Shown here one piece after another: positions 27,271 through 36,060 of a stretch of 64,000 bases of DNA (within the stretch, counting starts at the first letter, position 1; each line of letters opens with the position of its first letter). Below the pieces are notes generated by a model that was not told the origin of the DNA, did no database searches, and saw nothing but the letters and a program-made list of their open reading frames with translations. Position numbers and translations under genes: made by a program. Origin of the DNA: Secundilactobacillus odoratitofui DSM 19909 = JCM 15043 (lineage in GTDB: Bacteria > Bacillota > Bacilli > Lactobacillales > Lactobacillaceae); the NCBI RefSeq assembly GCF_001434895.1, contig NZ_AZEE01000028.1:372502-436501 (forward strand), read 5' to 3'.

Positions 27271-27558
27271 ATGAAAGTCATTAACGTTGAATTAACCGTT
27301 AAACCTGGTGAGCAAGCTGCTTATGAGGCCTTTATCAACAAGTTGGTTACCGGTTCTCGGAGTGAAGCAGGTAACTTGAGTTACAATCACTTCAAAAAAT
27401 TGGGCAGCGAGACCGAATACGAAATCATCGAGCACTGGCAAGATGCTGACGCAGTGTCTTTCCATAACGAAACCCCGCATTTTAAGGCCTTTCTGGATGG
27501 CGTCGGTGCCTTTTTGACCAAGGATCCGGTTATCATCCGAATGGATTATGAAGCCTAA
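27271..27558 (+). CDS. Antibiotic biosynthesis monooxygenase (ABM) domain protein
   Basis: 95-residue ferredoxin-like fold protein of the ABM/YgiN-like group: begins VINVELTVKPGEQAAYEAF and carries SYNHFKKLGSETEYEIIEHW and the FHNETPHFKAF histidine block. Members include quinol monooxygenases and small heme-degrading or unknown enzymes; the substrate cannot be told here. It has its own promoter with a cre-like site and its own terminator, and GTGGGG precedes the ATG. Confidence 0.85.
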   Translation: MKVINVELTVKPGEQAAYEAFINKLVTGSRSEAGNLSYNHFKKLGSETEYEIIEHWQDADAVSFHNETPHFKAFLDGVGAFLTKDPVIIRMDYEA

Positions 27559-27594
27559 ATCCAAGTTCAATTAAAGCAAAAGTGACAAACAAAT

Positions 27595-27650
27595 AAAGCA
27601 GCGTTAAGTTCTCAGTCCAATGGCTGAAAATTTAACGCTGCTTTGTTTTG
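27595..27650. terminator. Terminator between the ABM and xerS-like genes
   Basis: 13-bp perfect arms AAAGCAGCGTTAA / TTAACGCTGCTTT with a 24-base loop, followed by GTTTTGT on + and ATTTGTTTG on -. Confidence 0.85.
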
Positions 27651-27677
27651 TGACCGACAATGCTTGTCAATCGATGG

Positions 27678-28766
27678 TCACTCTTCATGATCGTGTAGCT
27701 GGTTCAAAGCCGAACGCTGTTGCGTATCAATAATATGAGTGTAAAGGCCAGTTGCGCTCGTCGAACTTTGCCCCAACTGAGTCGCAACCAAGTGTTCATT
27801 TTTGGTCTCAAGGTATAATTTTGAGGCTAATGTATGCCGAAGTTTATGTGGCGTAATGCGCACATGGTTGAAAGCCATCGAATATTTAGCAACCAGCAAT
27901 TCAACGGTGGCAGAGGTAATACGACGTGGCTGTTGCGTGCCTTTCGTCAAAAATAAGGCTGGCGTATCACGGGTTGTCTGGTATCGACCTGCACGAATTT
28001 CCACATATTCAGCAAGGTAGGGCAAAACCCATTTAGCAATAGGAACCGCATCCCACTTACCACCTTTGCGACGGACCGTCACGCTGGCTGCCTTCAAGCT
28101 GAGTTGATCCACGTCCATGTTGACTAATTCGGATACTCGAATACCAGTACCAAGCATTAACGCGTTGATGGCCACATCCCGTTCACGATCACGCTGATAA
28201 TACCGTAATTTACGCGGGTCCAATTGTTTTCCGTACTCATTTTGAATGAAGTTCAAATAACTGACATCTTGTTCACCCAACATTAATTTTTCCTTGATGT
28301 GGCTTGCACGAGTGGCGTAGGTTTCGCTATCTTGAACTAAGGCCACTTTTTTCATCACATTGCGGTAAAAATAGGGTTCACCATCCGCTGTTTCAGCTTC
28401 AGTGGTTAAAAAACGAAATAGGGCTGAGAGCGCGTTTAATGAACGATTAACGGTTCGGTGGGATAAAACACCATTGGGATGACTTGCGGTTTGTTTACCG
28501 CGGTTTAACAAGTAGGCCTTGTACAACTCCATATCCTGTTTTTTAAACGTTGCCAGGTCATCTAGGCTAATCTGCTTAACGGTCTTGGCCTGAGTCAGAT
28601 TGGTATCAATCATCCAGATAAAGAAACGGTGGAATTCGTTTAAATACTGATATAGCGTTGCTGGAGAAAGGGGCACGCTTGATTTGGTTAAATAGTAATC
28701 AGCCACGTATTCAGGTAGCTGCTGGACCATTTTTTCATTATGACTCACATAATCTGCTTGATTCAA
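27678..28766 (-). CDS. xerS: Tyrosine recombinase, XerS-like
   Basis: 362-residue site-specific recombinase of the XerS type, the single-recombinase chromosome-dimer system first seen in streptococci and lactococci. The N-terminal SAM-like core-binding half (about 1-160) precedes the catalytic half with Arg in TGIRVSELVNMD, Lys in RRKGGKWD, the HKLRHTLASKLY box and the nucleophile Tyr in GLYTHII. The usual His of LGHSS is Gln here (LGQSS). TTG 28766 is chosen because GAGGAGG lies six bases before it. A canonical XerC is also present at 58070. I see no obvious dif site in the flanking spacers. Confidence 0.87.
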   Translation of the reverse strand: MNQADYVSHNEKMVQQLPEYVADYYLTKSSVPLSPATLYQYLNEFHRFFIWMIDTNLTQAKTVKQISLDDLATFKKQDMELYKAYLLNRGKQTASHPNGVLSHRTVNRSLNALSALFRFLTTEAETADGEPYFYRNVMKKVALVQDSETYATRASHIKEKLMLGEQDVSYLNFIQNEYGKQLDPRKLRYYQRDRERDVAINALMLGTGIRVSELVNMDVDQLSLKAASVTVRRKGGKWDAVPIAKWVLPYLAEYVEIRAGRYQTTRDTPALFLTKGTQQPRRITSATVELLVAKYSMAFNHVRITPHKLRHTLASKLYLETKNEHLVATQLGQSSTSATGLYTHIIDTQQRSALNQLHDHEE

Positions 28767-28847
28767 AATATTCCTCCTCAATGATTGTAGCCAGACGCCA
28801 ACCGAGTTGACCTACTCAACTTGTTTAGACCAATGACCGGCAATCAT

Positions 28848-30830
28848 TCATCGGTCAAACTGATAAACAAACGAGGCGTACGGATGCTGAGTGCCACCAT
28901 AAACTAGCGGATACGGCGCTAATCGATCATTTAACGTTTGGGTCAACAGCAGTGACTGTGGTCGATTGAGTAGATTCTTAAGCTGAATTTGGTAATTGCC
29001 CACCGGCAACACGTGATTAATGACTAAAGCGCTTGGCATTCGAGTGAAGCGATAATGTCGGTGGGTCTTTAAGTTAACGAGCTGGCCACTAAACAATAGA
29101 TCTGGCGCCAATGAAACACTAGCAGAACGGGCTAAATGATTCAATCGAATTTCTTGGGTGAGCGTCCCATTTGCTTCAATCGGTGTCCGTTTTGCGTCAA
29201 ATTGCAATGATAATTGACTTTGTTGCGTGGCAACCGGGCTTTGTGGCATCCGTTGCAGATTTCCCGCACCAACACCAACAAATACCGCTAGCAATCCGAC
29301 AACGCTCCAACCAACGCGTTTGGCAGTCATTGAACGCTTCACAAACAAGTCATTTAAATTGGCCGTTGCTAAGCTTGGTAAAGCACACAGGATGCCCAGG
29401 ATAGGTAACATCACCTGACCATACCGACTTTCGGTTTCCCACAGCAAGGTATGAAAGGCGAGGTACCCAAGCGCCGTTAATATGGTCAGGGTGATTCGTG
29501 GATCAACGGTCGGAATCGTAGCTCGGTTTCGCCAAAGACGCAGGCACCGAATTAACGTCTCGGTATAAAGTAAAATGAATCCGATTCGCATGATGAGCGA
29601 GCCCAGCAACGATAGGGTCGGCCCCATTTTTTGATACCATCCCGGCGCTTGAATAAAACCACCAGTGTACGCCTGTTGCATAAAGGAAACGTTCAACAAA
29701 ATACTAGCTTTTTCAACCCAGCGTCCCAAAATACCTGCTGGACCCAACGACTTCAAGCGAGCCGGGAGTGCTTTTTTAAGATAGGCCTGTTTTTGGGTCT
29801 TACCTTTGATCTGACTCAGTTTTTGAACATCTTCAAAATTGTAACGGCCAGCATATTTGGGATTATAACTCATCCAAATCCAGTGGGTGGTCGGAAAGGC
29901 TTCGGCGTTATTTGGCTGAAAATGACTTACTTGACTTAAACCGTGTGCCGATGGAACTGCTAAAGCAAAACCAACCGCAATCAAGATAAAGGGTGTCTTC
30001 AGTTGATTTAAAGCAATCCGGTTTCGAAATGCCAGCCAAATCGTCACTAACAACACCGCAACCAGTAACACAATTAAATTGGGTTTAACCACTTCACCCA
30101 ACGTGATGACAACCACTAAGCCAAACGCTGCCAACCACTTTTTGAGTCGGCCAAAATGTTGCCAGCCAATCACGATGTTAAAGGTGAGTGCTAAACAAAT
30201 TAAGGTTGGTAAATCGGAATAAAAAACTTGTAAGTAATAAGTGTAGGCAAATGGGCTAACTAGAAAGAACATCCCCGCTAAAATAACCGCGCCGTGTCGA
30301 TGACTCAATCGGAGTAACGCGCGCAGCATAATCACAATAAAACCATCCAGCAAAATCAGTGATAGCAAATGCACACTGTTGTTGGTCGTCATGTGCAACC
30401 AGCTGGTAGCTTTAAGCCAACCTGCCAAAATAACGGTCAAAGACACATTGTTTGGAAATCGCTGGAAATAGATTGAATCATTCCAAGTCAAATTGCCGCG
30501 ACTCAACTGCTCAGCTTGAACGATTGTCCGAAACGGATCGTGATAGACCGTTGCTGGGGTGACCCACAACACCGCTATCTGGATGATCACGATTAACGCC
30601 ACCATTGCCACCAACAACCAGTTCACAGTTTTATCAGATAAACGTTCTGCCCAGTTCAGGTAGTATGGTTTTAACTGCCACACCACAATGCAGCCAATCA
30701 CAACCACAGCTGTCATTTTAAAATTGAAGGGTACAACTAGGTTCGAAACAATCCCAATCCCCATTGCAATGGCCAAAATCAGGCCTAATATTGCCGTAAT
30801 GCTACTATGTCTACTCATCCTTAACTTCAT
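28848..30830 (-). CDS. GT-C-like polytopic membrane glycosyltransferase (unassigned)
   Basis: 660-residue membrane protein with roughly 11-13 hydrophobic helices and a C-terminal extracellular beta-rich part of about 140 residues. An acidic residue in the first outer loop (TVYHDPFRTIVQAEQLSRG) resembles the catalytic loop of GT-C glycosyltransferases that use polyprenyl-phosphate sugars. The acceptor is unknown. ATG 30830 follows AAGGGG by eight bases. It lies 42 bases downstream of a PAP2 phosphatase on the same strand, and close to a polyprenyl-phosphate type GT2, which suggests an envelope-glycosylation role. The assignment is inferred from fold and context. Confidence 0.65.
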   Translation of the reverse strand: MKLRMSRHSSITAILGLILAIAMGIGIVSNLVVPFNFKMTAVVVIGCIVVWQLKPYYLNWAERLSDKTVNWLLVAMVALIVIIQIAVLWVTPATVYHDPFRTIVQAEQLSRGNLTWNDSIYFQRFPNNVSLTVILAGWLKATSWLHMTTNNSVHLLSLILLDGFIVIMLRALLRLSHRHGAVILAGMFFLVSPFAYTYYLQVFYSDLPTLICLALTFNIVIGWQHFGRLKKWLAAFGLVVVITLGEVVKPNLIVLLVAVLLVTIWLAFRNRIALNQLKTPFILIAVGFALAVPSAHGLSQVSHFQPNNAEAFPTTHWIWMSYNPKYAGRYNFEDVQKLSQIKGKTQKQAYLKKALPARLKSLGPAGILGRWVEKASILLNVSFMQQAYTGGFIQAPGWYQKMGPTLSLLGSLIMRIGFILLYTETLIRCLRLWRNRATIPTVDPRITLTILTALGYLAFHTLLWETESRYGQVMLPILGILCALPSLATANLNDLFVKRSMTAKRVGWSVVGLLAVFVGVGAGNLQRMPQSPVATQQSQLSLQFDAKRTPIEANGTLTQEIRLNHLARSASVSLAPDLLFSGQLVNLKTHRHYRFTRMPSALVINHVLPVGNYQIQLKNLLNRPQSLLLTQTLNDRLAPYPLVYGGTQHPYASFVYQFDR

Positions 30831-30872
30831 CAAAACTTCCCCTTGTTTTCATAATAATCGATTTCTTAACGC

Positions 30873-31529
30873 CTATTCGGTTGAGCGCTGAACTTTGGAT
30901 GAGTTGAAGTAGTACGCGCCTAACTTAACACAGGCCAACCAAAACAACGCCAAACAACTGCCACCCAAAACGTCCGTTGGGTAGTGTACAAATAGATAAA
31001 TCCGATCAAAGCCAATCATCCCAAACCAAATCAGACTGACTAACCCAACGACTAACTGCCATTCTTGATTTCTCAGTAGGGGTACCACGTAAAAGAGGAC
31101 GATCAATACCATCATTAAGGTACTGGTTGTATGCCCGCTGGGAAAACTAAAACCACCCTGAGCCACCAATTTACCAAGTGGTCGACTTCGCTGAAAAAAG
31201 TGTTTACCCAGATAGGTCAGTAAATTAATGCCTAACTCTAGCCAAATCAGTTGTCCCACTTCCAATCGATGCCCGATAAACCAAAGACCAACACCAATCA
31301 CGACACAAATCAGCAGATTGATCACCGGTGTCCCCCAGAACGCCAGGTGGGCAAACCAAGTTGTGCGGTGAACCGTTCGAACATTTTCAGCAAGTTGTTG
31401 AAGCGGCTGATCAAGCATGTGCAACCAGGCTGCATTCGTCGCAACCCCGATGCTAAGCACGAGAAAGCCAGCAAGTGATACCAAGCATAATCCCCACCAG
31501 CCAGTATATTTTTTAGACTGTTGCGCCAT
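30873..31529 (-). CDS. PAP2 family membrane phosphatase
   Basis: 218-residue membrane protein with six hydrophobic segments and the three acid-phosphatase motifs: KHFFQRSRP, the PSGH motif in FPSGHTTS, and DRIYLFVHYPTDVLGG. Such enzymes dephosphorylate lipid phosphates, often undecaprenyl pyrophosphate, on the outer face of the membrane. AAAGGA precedes the ATG. It is the first gene of a two-gene operon with the GT-C-like protein and is divergent from the two-component system. A second PAP2 paralogue lies at 34999. Confidence 0.88.
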   Translation of the reverse strand: MAQQSKKYTGWWGLCLVSLAGFLVLSIGVATNAAWLHMLDQPLQQLAENVRTVHRTTWFAHLAFWGTPVINLLICVVIGVGLWFIGHRLEVGQLIWLELGINLLTYLGKHFFQRSRPLGKLVAQGGFSFPSGHTTSTLMMVLIVLFYVVPLLRNQEWQLVVGLVSLIWFGMIGFDRIYLFVHYPTDVLGGSCLALFWLACVKLGAYYFNSSKVQRSTE

Positions 31530-31625
31530 TCAAATCAATTCCTTTATTAGTATTATGAACCATCGTACTTTAATTTTATTAAAAATGAAGACATTAATAA
31601 AGTGACCATTCCTGAAACTAATCTT

Positions 31626-31755
31626 AGAATTTCTCAGAATTAAAATTGTATCCTTATTCAAATTCGGCTTTTGATAAGAACAACCCCGTTTAGCACAGGA
31701 TAGGGCCGCTCAGTTCTATCAAACAAAAATCGCGTTAAATCTGAGAATTTCACAG
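31626..31755 (+). repeat. Two direct copies of an AGAATTTCNCAG box upstream of the response regulator
   Basis: AGAATTTCTCAG at 31626-31637 and AGAATTTCACAG at 31744-31755; the second sits seven bases before the -35. Otherwise the 298-base spacer between the PAP2 gene and the response regulator shows no ORF. Confidence 0.5.
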
Positions 31756-31761
31756 GTATTT

Positions 31762-31791
31762 TTGCCATAAAATGCGTATGATATGTATAGT
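31762..31791 (+). promoter_or_regulatory. Promoter of the two-component operon
   Basis: TTGCCA (31762-31767) and TATAGT (31786-31791), 18 bases apart, with TG just before the -10. Confidence 0.6.
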
Positions 31792-31827
31792 AGACTAAAC
31801 TTTATGATGTAATTGGAGTGATCACAC

Positions 31828-32529
31828 ATGACCCATTCACTATTAATTGTTGAGGATGAAGAAGGCCTCACAGATTATTTAAAAACTGAATTACAATTTG
31901 AAGACTATCAAATTTATACGGCAAGTGACGGCCAACAAGCGCTCTCTGCTTTTGAAAATTTGCGGGGACAATTGGATGTTATTTTGCTTGATTGGATGCT
32001 GCCAAAACTCGACGGACTTGGCGTGTTGCGTCGAATTCGTAAAACTAGCGACATTCCGGTCATCATGATGACTGCCAGAGACTATGTTGGCGATAAAGTT
32101 GCCGGTTTAGATACGGGGGCGGATGATTACATCACCAAACCGTTTGAAATTGAAGAATTACTCGCCCGATTACGCGTGATATTAAGACACAAAAAAACTA
32201 CCACGAATCGTGATCAGGACCATAACTATCGGATTGGCGACTTGATGTTAAACACGAAGCTTAGACAGGTCACCCGTGACAATCAAATTATTCAATTAAC
32301 ACAACGCGAATACGAGCTGTTACTAACCCTCATGCAGCATTCGGGAGAAACCATGTCTCGTGACGACCTCTTAAACACCGTGTGGGGGATCGACTTTGAC
32401 GGTCAGTCCAACGTGGTTGACGTTTACATCCGTTATCTCCGCAATAAAATCGACCGCGATTTTGAGGCCTCTTTGATTCACACTGTCCGTGGTATCGGCT
32501 ACGTTTTATCCGCGAACTACCAAAGCTAA
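31828..32529 (+). CDS. OmpR/PhoB family response regulator
   Basis: 233-residue DNA-binding regulator. The receiver domain (1-118) has the acidic pocket VEDEEG, the phosphoacceptor Asp in LLDWMLPKLDG, the switch Thr in MMTARD and the Lys in TKPFE. The C-terminal winged helix contains LTQREYELLLTLMQHSGE and VDVYIRYLRNKID. GGAGTGA precedes the ATG. The histidine kinase follows 12 bases downstream. The signal is unknown; neighbours suggest cell-envelope targets. Confidence 0.95.
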   Translation: MTHSLLIVEDEEGLTDYLKTELQFEDYQIYTASDGQQALSAFENLRGQLDVILLDWMLPKLDGLGVLRRIRKTSDIPVIMMTARDYVGDKVAGLDTGADDYITKPFEIEELLARLRVILRHKKTTTNRDQDHNYRIGDLMLNTKLRQVTRDNQIIQLTQREYELLLTLMQHSGETMSRDDLLNTVWGIDFDGQSNVVDVYIRYLRNKIDRDFEASLIHTVRGIGYVLSANYQS

Positions 32530-32541
32530 GGGGGCATTTAA

Positions 32542-33954
32542 GTGAAAAACGCCCGGATTGAAACAACATCCAAAGCGATTCAGCGTCGTTTTTTTAGCCT
32601 GTTTATTGTTTTTGCGGTCCTACTTGGCATCTCAATTGTGTCAGTCGTTGGCTTTCAGCTGGTTCGTCAATCTGAACAGCAATCCATTCAACTTCTGAGC
32701 AGTTTAAAACGGTCAATTATTGATGATCGACCTGATTGGAATCAGTGGCGCAAAAACAGTACGATTAACACCGCCAACACTTACGTAAAAGTGTATAATT
32801 CAAAAATTGGCACGGCACCTGATACTTTTTATTCCAAAGGGACCAAGCGATTTTTAAGTAAACGAAGCTATCAATTACCAATTTTTTCAGCAGTCCGTTA
32901 CGTCAGCGATTATGGTCTAGTTTACTATCGGTCAGGTTCTCGATTAGGCATTCAATCTCAAATTTGGTTGAGTTTGAATGGCGTTGTCACCATTTTGATT
33001 TCCGTTTTGATTGTCACGGCGATTTTAATGTTGTTTGGTATCACACTTGGTGGCTATTTTATTACCTTGAGTGCCAAACAAATTACTCAGCCACTAGCTA
33101 ACCTGAGTAAAGCAGCGCAGGCTGAAAGTGCGCGCTCGGCTGATTACGCTAATCCGTTGCCAGCACCACAAACGCCCGTTGAGGTTGCACAATTAGCCAA
33201 TAGCTTTAACACGTTATTGGGTGCCGTGAATGATAAAAATAAGCAAGAAAAGACCTTTGTTTCAAACGCCGCGCATGAATTGAGAACGCCCATTGCAGTC
33301 ATCTTGGGTCATAGTAAGCTCATTCAGCGACGGGGACAAGACCACCCAGAAATCGTGACGAAATCGGTCAACTTTATCACGGATGAAGCGACTCGGATGC
33401 AGCAGCTGGTCAATCAGCTACTCATCTTATCTCGCGCTGATCGCGCAACCAGTGAACGAACCTACATTAACCTATCAAACTTGGTTTTTGAATCCGTTGA
33501 AGAACAACGAGCCCTGTTAATTCAAAAAATCAGTGTCACCGGTGCTTCGGCCGCAACCGTACTTGCCAACGCCGATAACGTCCAACAAATTTTGCGAACC
33601 TTACTGGACAATGCTGGCAAATACTCCCCCAAGGATAGTTTAATTCGGGTTCATTTAGAGCAAACGCCAGCCGATGTCACGGTAACCGTCGTTAATGCTG
33701 GTCCTCAAATTTCAACTGAAGATCAGGCCCACTTATTTGATCGCTTTTATCGAGGGAGTTATGCTCGCGATTCCAGAATTGAAGGCACCGGTCTCGGTTT
33801 GGCGATTGCTAAGCAGCTGGCCAACCTGAATCAGATTAAACTCACTGTTGCCAATGCAGTCCCAAGTGGCACGCAATTTAGTTTAACGTTCAAAAATCCA
33901 CAACCGACATCAACTCATATTGACCGTGAAACGCCCCTAAAAGAACTTAACTGA
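32542..33954 (+). CDS. Membrane sensor histidine kinase
   Basis: 470-residue kinase with two membrane helices (about 16-40 and 148-175) enclosing a roughly 105-residue outer sensor domain, then HAMP, HisKA (phosphorylated His in NAAHELRTPIAV) and the HATPase domain (N box LLDNAGKYSP, F box LFDRFYRGS, G2 GTGLGLAIAK). The G1 box reads VNAGPQI instead of the usual DxGxGI, a variant of uncertain effect. It starts at GTG 32542, six bases after AAGGGGGC. Partner of the upstream response regulator. Confidence 0.93.
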   Translation: MKNARIETTSKAIQRRFFSLFIVFAVLLGISIVSVVGFQLVRQSEQQSIQLLSSLKRSIIDDRPDWNQWRKNSTINTANTYVKVYNSKIGTAPDTFYSKGTKRFLSKRSYQLPIFSAVRYVSDYGLVYYRSGSRLGIQSQIWLSLNGVVTILISVLIVTAILMLFGITLGGYFITLSAKQITQPLANLSKAAQAESARSADYANPLPAPQTPVEVAQLANSFNTLLGAVNDKNKQEKTFVSNAAHELRTPIAVILGHSKLIQRRGQDHPEIVTKSVNFITDEATRMQQLVNQLLILSRADRATSERTYINLSNLVFESVEEQRALLIQKISVTGASAATVLANADNVQQILRTLLDNAGKYSPKDSLIRVHLEQTPADVTVTVVNAGPQISTEDQAHLFDRFYRGSYARDSRIEGTGLGLAIAKQLANLNQIKLTVANAVPSGTQFSLTFKNPQPTSTHIDRETPLKELN

Positions 33955-33980
33955 GATTTTCTCAGAGAGTTCTTTTTTTT
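33941..33980 (+). terminator. Terminator of the two-component operon, overlapping the kinase 3' end
   Basis: Arms AAGAACT / AGTTCTT and CTGAG / CTCAG form a near-continuous stem, followed by eight or more T. The 5' arm lies inside the last codons of the kinase. Confidence 0.9.
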
Positions 33981-34049
33981 TACCGATTTAAGTATGATTA
34001 GGTTTCTCCTATACTGAAACCATCAATTCGCTAAGAGGGGTTCCTTAAA

Positions 34050-34994
34050 ATGAAAACTATCTCAATTGTTGTCCCATGCTATAACGAACAAGACGCGATT
34101 CCCATTTTTTACAGTAAGGTCGAAAGCATCCTGAATCAATTTAGTACGGATGAAAGCGAAGTCTACCACTGGGAATACTGGTTTATTAACGATGGTTCAA
34201 CTGATCAAACTATTGATCAACTCAAAATTTTACACGCTCAAGCACCGGATCAAGTCCACTTTGTTGATTTTTCGCGTAATTTTGGCAAAGAGGCGGCCCT
34301 TAAAGCCGGCTTGGACCAAGTGAGTGGTGACTATATCGCCGTAATGGACGTTGACTTGCAAGATCCACCTGAGTTGTTACCCAAGATGGTCCGATTACTC
34401 AACACCACTGATAACGATATCATCGCCACCAGACGCTCAGATCGAAAAGGTGAACCAGTACTGCGTTCATGGTTATCAAACCGATTTTACGGGCTGATCA
34501 ACCGAATTTCACAGGTTAAAATGCAGTCTGGGGTTCGTGACTACCGTTTAATGCGTCGTTCAGTAGTTCAAGCGGTCCGCTCACTGCCAGAATATAACCG
34601 TTTTTCCAAGGGCATCTTCAGCTGGGTAGGTTTCAAAACCCAGTACTTGGAATTCGCCAACCAACCACGAGTGGCCGGCGAGACGCACTGGTCGATGAAA
34701 CAACTGATCAGCTACTCCTTTGAAGGTATTCTTGATTTTTCGGAAGCACCTCTAAACTTGGCCTCATGGGGTGGGCTTGGCTCTTGCGCTTTGGCCATTA
34801 TTGGACTGATTATCGTTATCTTCCGCAAACTCGTCTACGGTAACCCAACAATGGGTTGGCCATCACTGGTCTGCATTATTTTACTCGTTGGTGGCATTCA
34901 ACTCTTCAGCCTTGGCATCATTGGCAAATATATTAGTAAGATTTACCTGGAAACCAAGCACCGACCACAATATCTTATCAAAGAAAAGAGGTAG
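34050..34994 (+). CDS. GT2 family polyprenyl-phosphate glycosyltransferase (CsbB/GtrB type)
   Basis: 314-residue membrane-bound enzyme. The cytosolic GT-A domain shows VVPCYNEQDAIPIFY, WFINDGSTDQT, DFSRNFGKEAAL and the metal/catalytic block AVMDVDLQDPPE, with GETHWSMKQLI before the membrane part; two C-terminal helices follow. Such enzymes load a sugar onto undecaprenyl phosphate for later transfer outside the cell. A PAP2 phosphatase follows five bases downstream, in operon. AGAGGGG precedes the ATG. The sugar and final acceptor are not predictable. Confidence 0.9.
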   Translation: MKTISIVVPCYNEQDAIPIFYSKVESILNQFSTDESEVYHWEYWFINDGSTDQTIDQLKILHAQAPDQVHFVDFSRNFGKEAALKAGLDQVSGDYIAVMDVDLQDPPELLPKMVRLLNTTDNDIIATRRSDRKGEPVLRSWLSNRFYGLINRISQVKMQSGVRDYRLMRRSVVQAVRSLPEYNRFSKGIFSWVGFKTQYLEFANQPRVAGETHWSMKQLISYSFEGILDFSEAPLNLASWGGLGSCALAIIGLIIVIFRKLVYGNPTMGWPSLVCIILLVGGIQLFSLGIIGKYISKIYLETKHRPQYLIKEKR

Positions 34995-34998
34995 CCAA

Positions 34999-35649
34999 AT
35001 GTCCACCACGTTTAATCAGAAGCTTAAACCAGCTAACTGGCGCCGTGTGAGTTTAGATTGGGGTCTGTTCTTAATACTCGCAATTGCAATCAAACTCAAT
35101 CTAACCAGCGGCCTCGATCAAAGTTTTACTCACCTAATTACTGCTTTTCAAAGCAGTAGTCGTACGACAATTTTTAATTGGCTCACTTGGAGTGGGTCAC
35201 CAATCATAACACTTGCCGGCTGTTTGTTACTGGCGTTAGTTTATATTTTGAGGGAACAACTGTTACAAGCTGCCATTATCTTATTGACCATTGTCAGTGG
35301 CGATGGCTTCGCCTGGCTATTTAAGATGTTAATTCAACGGCCACGACCACTAGCAACCGAAACCATCAGTCAGGGATTTAGTTTTCCAAGTGCGCACATG
35401 GTTGGCGCAATTATTTTGGTCAGTCTACTTTGTCACTACTGGCATCCAGCTAATCACCGATACCGTGTCCTTCAAGTTTTGATTGGCTTTAGTTGGGTGG
35501 CTTTAGTCGGCTTGTCCCGCATCTATTTACAAGCCCACTTTGCGACGGATGTTTTGGGTGGCATGCTACTTGGTTGGACCTGCTGGCGAACCGTGACAGT
35601 GGTGATCCCAATGGTCATTAACCGCCACTTACAACGAATTGACAGTTGA
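34999..35649 (+). CDS. PAP2 family membrane phosphatase (second copy)
   Basis: 216-residue membrane protein with motifs KMLIQRPRP, FPSAHMVGA (Ala instead of the usual Gly in PSGH) and SRIYLQAHFATDVLGG. It is a paralogue of the PAP2 at 30873 but divergent in sequence. Coupled to the GT2 gene (AGAGG inside the GT2 end, ATG 34999), so it probably recycles or dephosphorylates the same lipid carrier pool. The PSGH change keeps the catalytic His. Confidence 0.87.
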   Translation: MSTTFNQKLKPANWRRVSLDWGLFLILAIAIKLNLTSGLDQSFTHLITAFQSSSRTTIFNWLTWSGSPIITLAGCLLLALVYILREQLLQAAIILLTIVSGDGFAWLFKMLIQRPRPLATETISQGFSFPSAHMVGAIILVSLLCHYWHPANHRYRVLQVLIGFSWVALVGLSRIYLQAHFATDVLGGMLLGWTCWRTVTVVIPMVINRHLQRIDS

Positions 35650-35697
35650 GTTCAGGCAGTGGTAAGCTAAGCACACTTCATAATGGAGATGAGACGG

Positions 35698-35940
35698 ATG
35701 GCACAACCACCATTAAGTGACTTTGAAAAAGATATTCCAGCAGTTAGTGAGCTTTTAGGAGACGAGCCGGCGCTCCAAACTTTTTTCAACGCGTTAACAC
35801 CTGGCTATCAACGCGAATGGGCTCGCTTTATCTTTGGGGCCAAAGCAGCGACTACCAAACAGCGCCATATCGATCAAATGAAATTAATTTTTGCGGCCGG
35901 ATTTAAATCAAAGCGGGCCTATGATCAACGGGCGAAGTAA
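35698..35940 (+). CDS. YdeI/OmpD-associated family (OmdA-like) protein
   Basis: 80-residue protein containing the short C-terminal module seen in YdeI/OmdA proteins (FFNALTPGYQREWARFIFGAK, then TTKQRHIDQMKLIF). Longer relatives have been linked to bacteriocin or peptide protection, but for this short form the function is unknown. ATG 35698 lies nine bases after GGAGATGAG; two upstream in-frame ATGs have no site. Own terminator follows. Confidence 0.75.
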   Translation: MAQPPLSDFEKDIPAVSELLGDEPALQTFFNALTPGYQREWARFIFGAKAATTKQRHIDQMKLIFAAGFKSKRAYDQRAK

Positions 35941-35954
35941 CACCTCATTTAAAA

Positions 35955-36001
35955 CGCTATGGACTAAGTCGTTATTTACGGCGTCCATAGCGATTTTTTT
36001 G
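35955..36001 (+). terminator. Terminator of the YdeI-like gene
   Basis: 10-bp perfect arms CGCTATGGAC / GTCCATAGCG and a T8 run. Confidence 0.92.
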
Positions 36002-36060
36002 TTTTAAACGGTTATTTTAATTTAATCATGAAATTTTTAGGTGACTGACAGCCAATTTTC

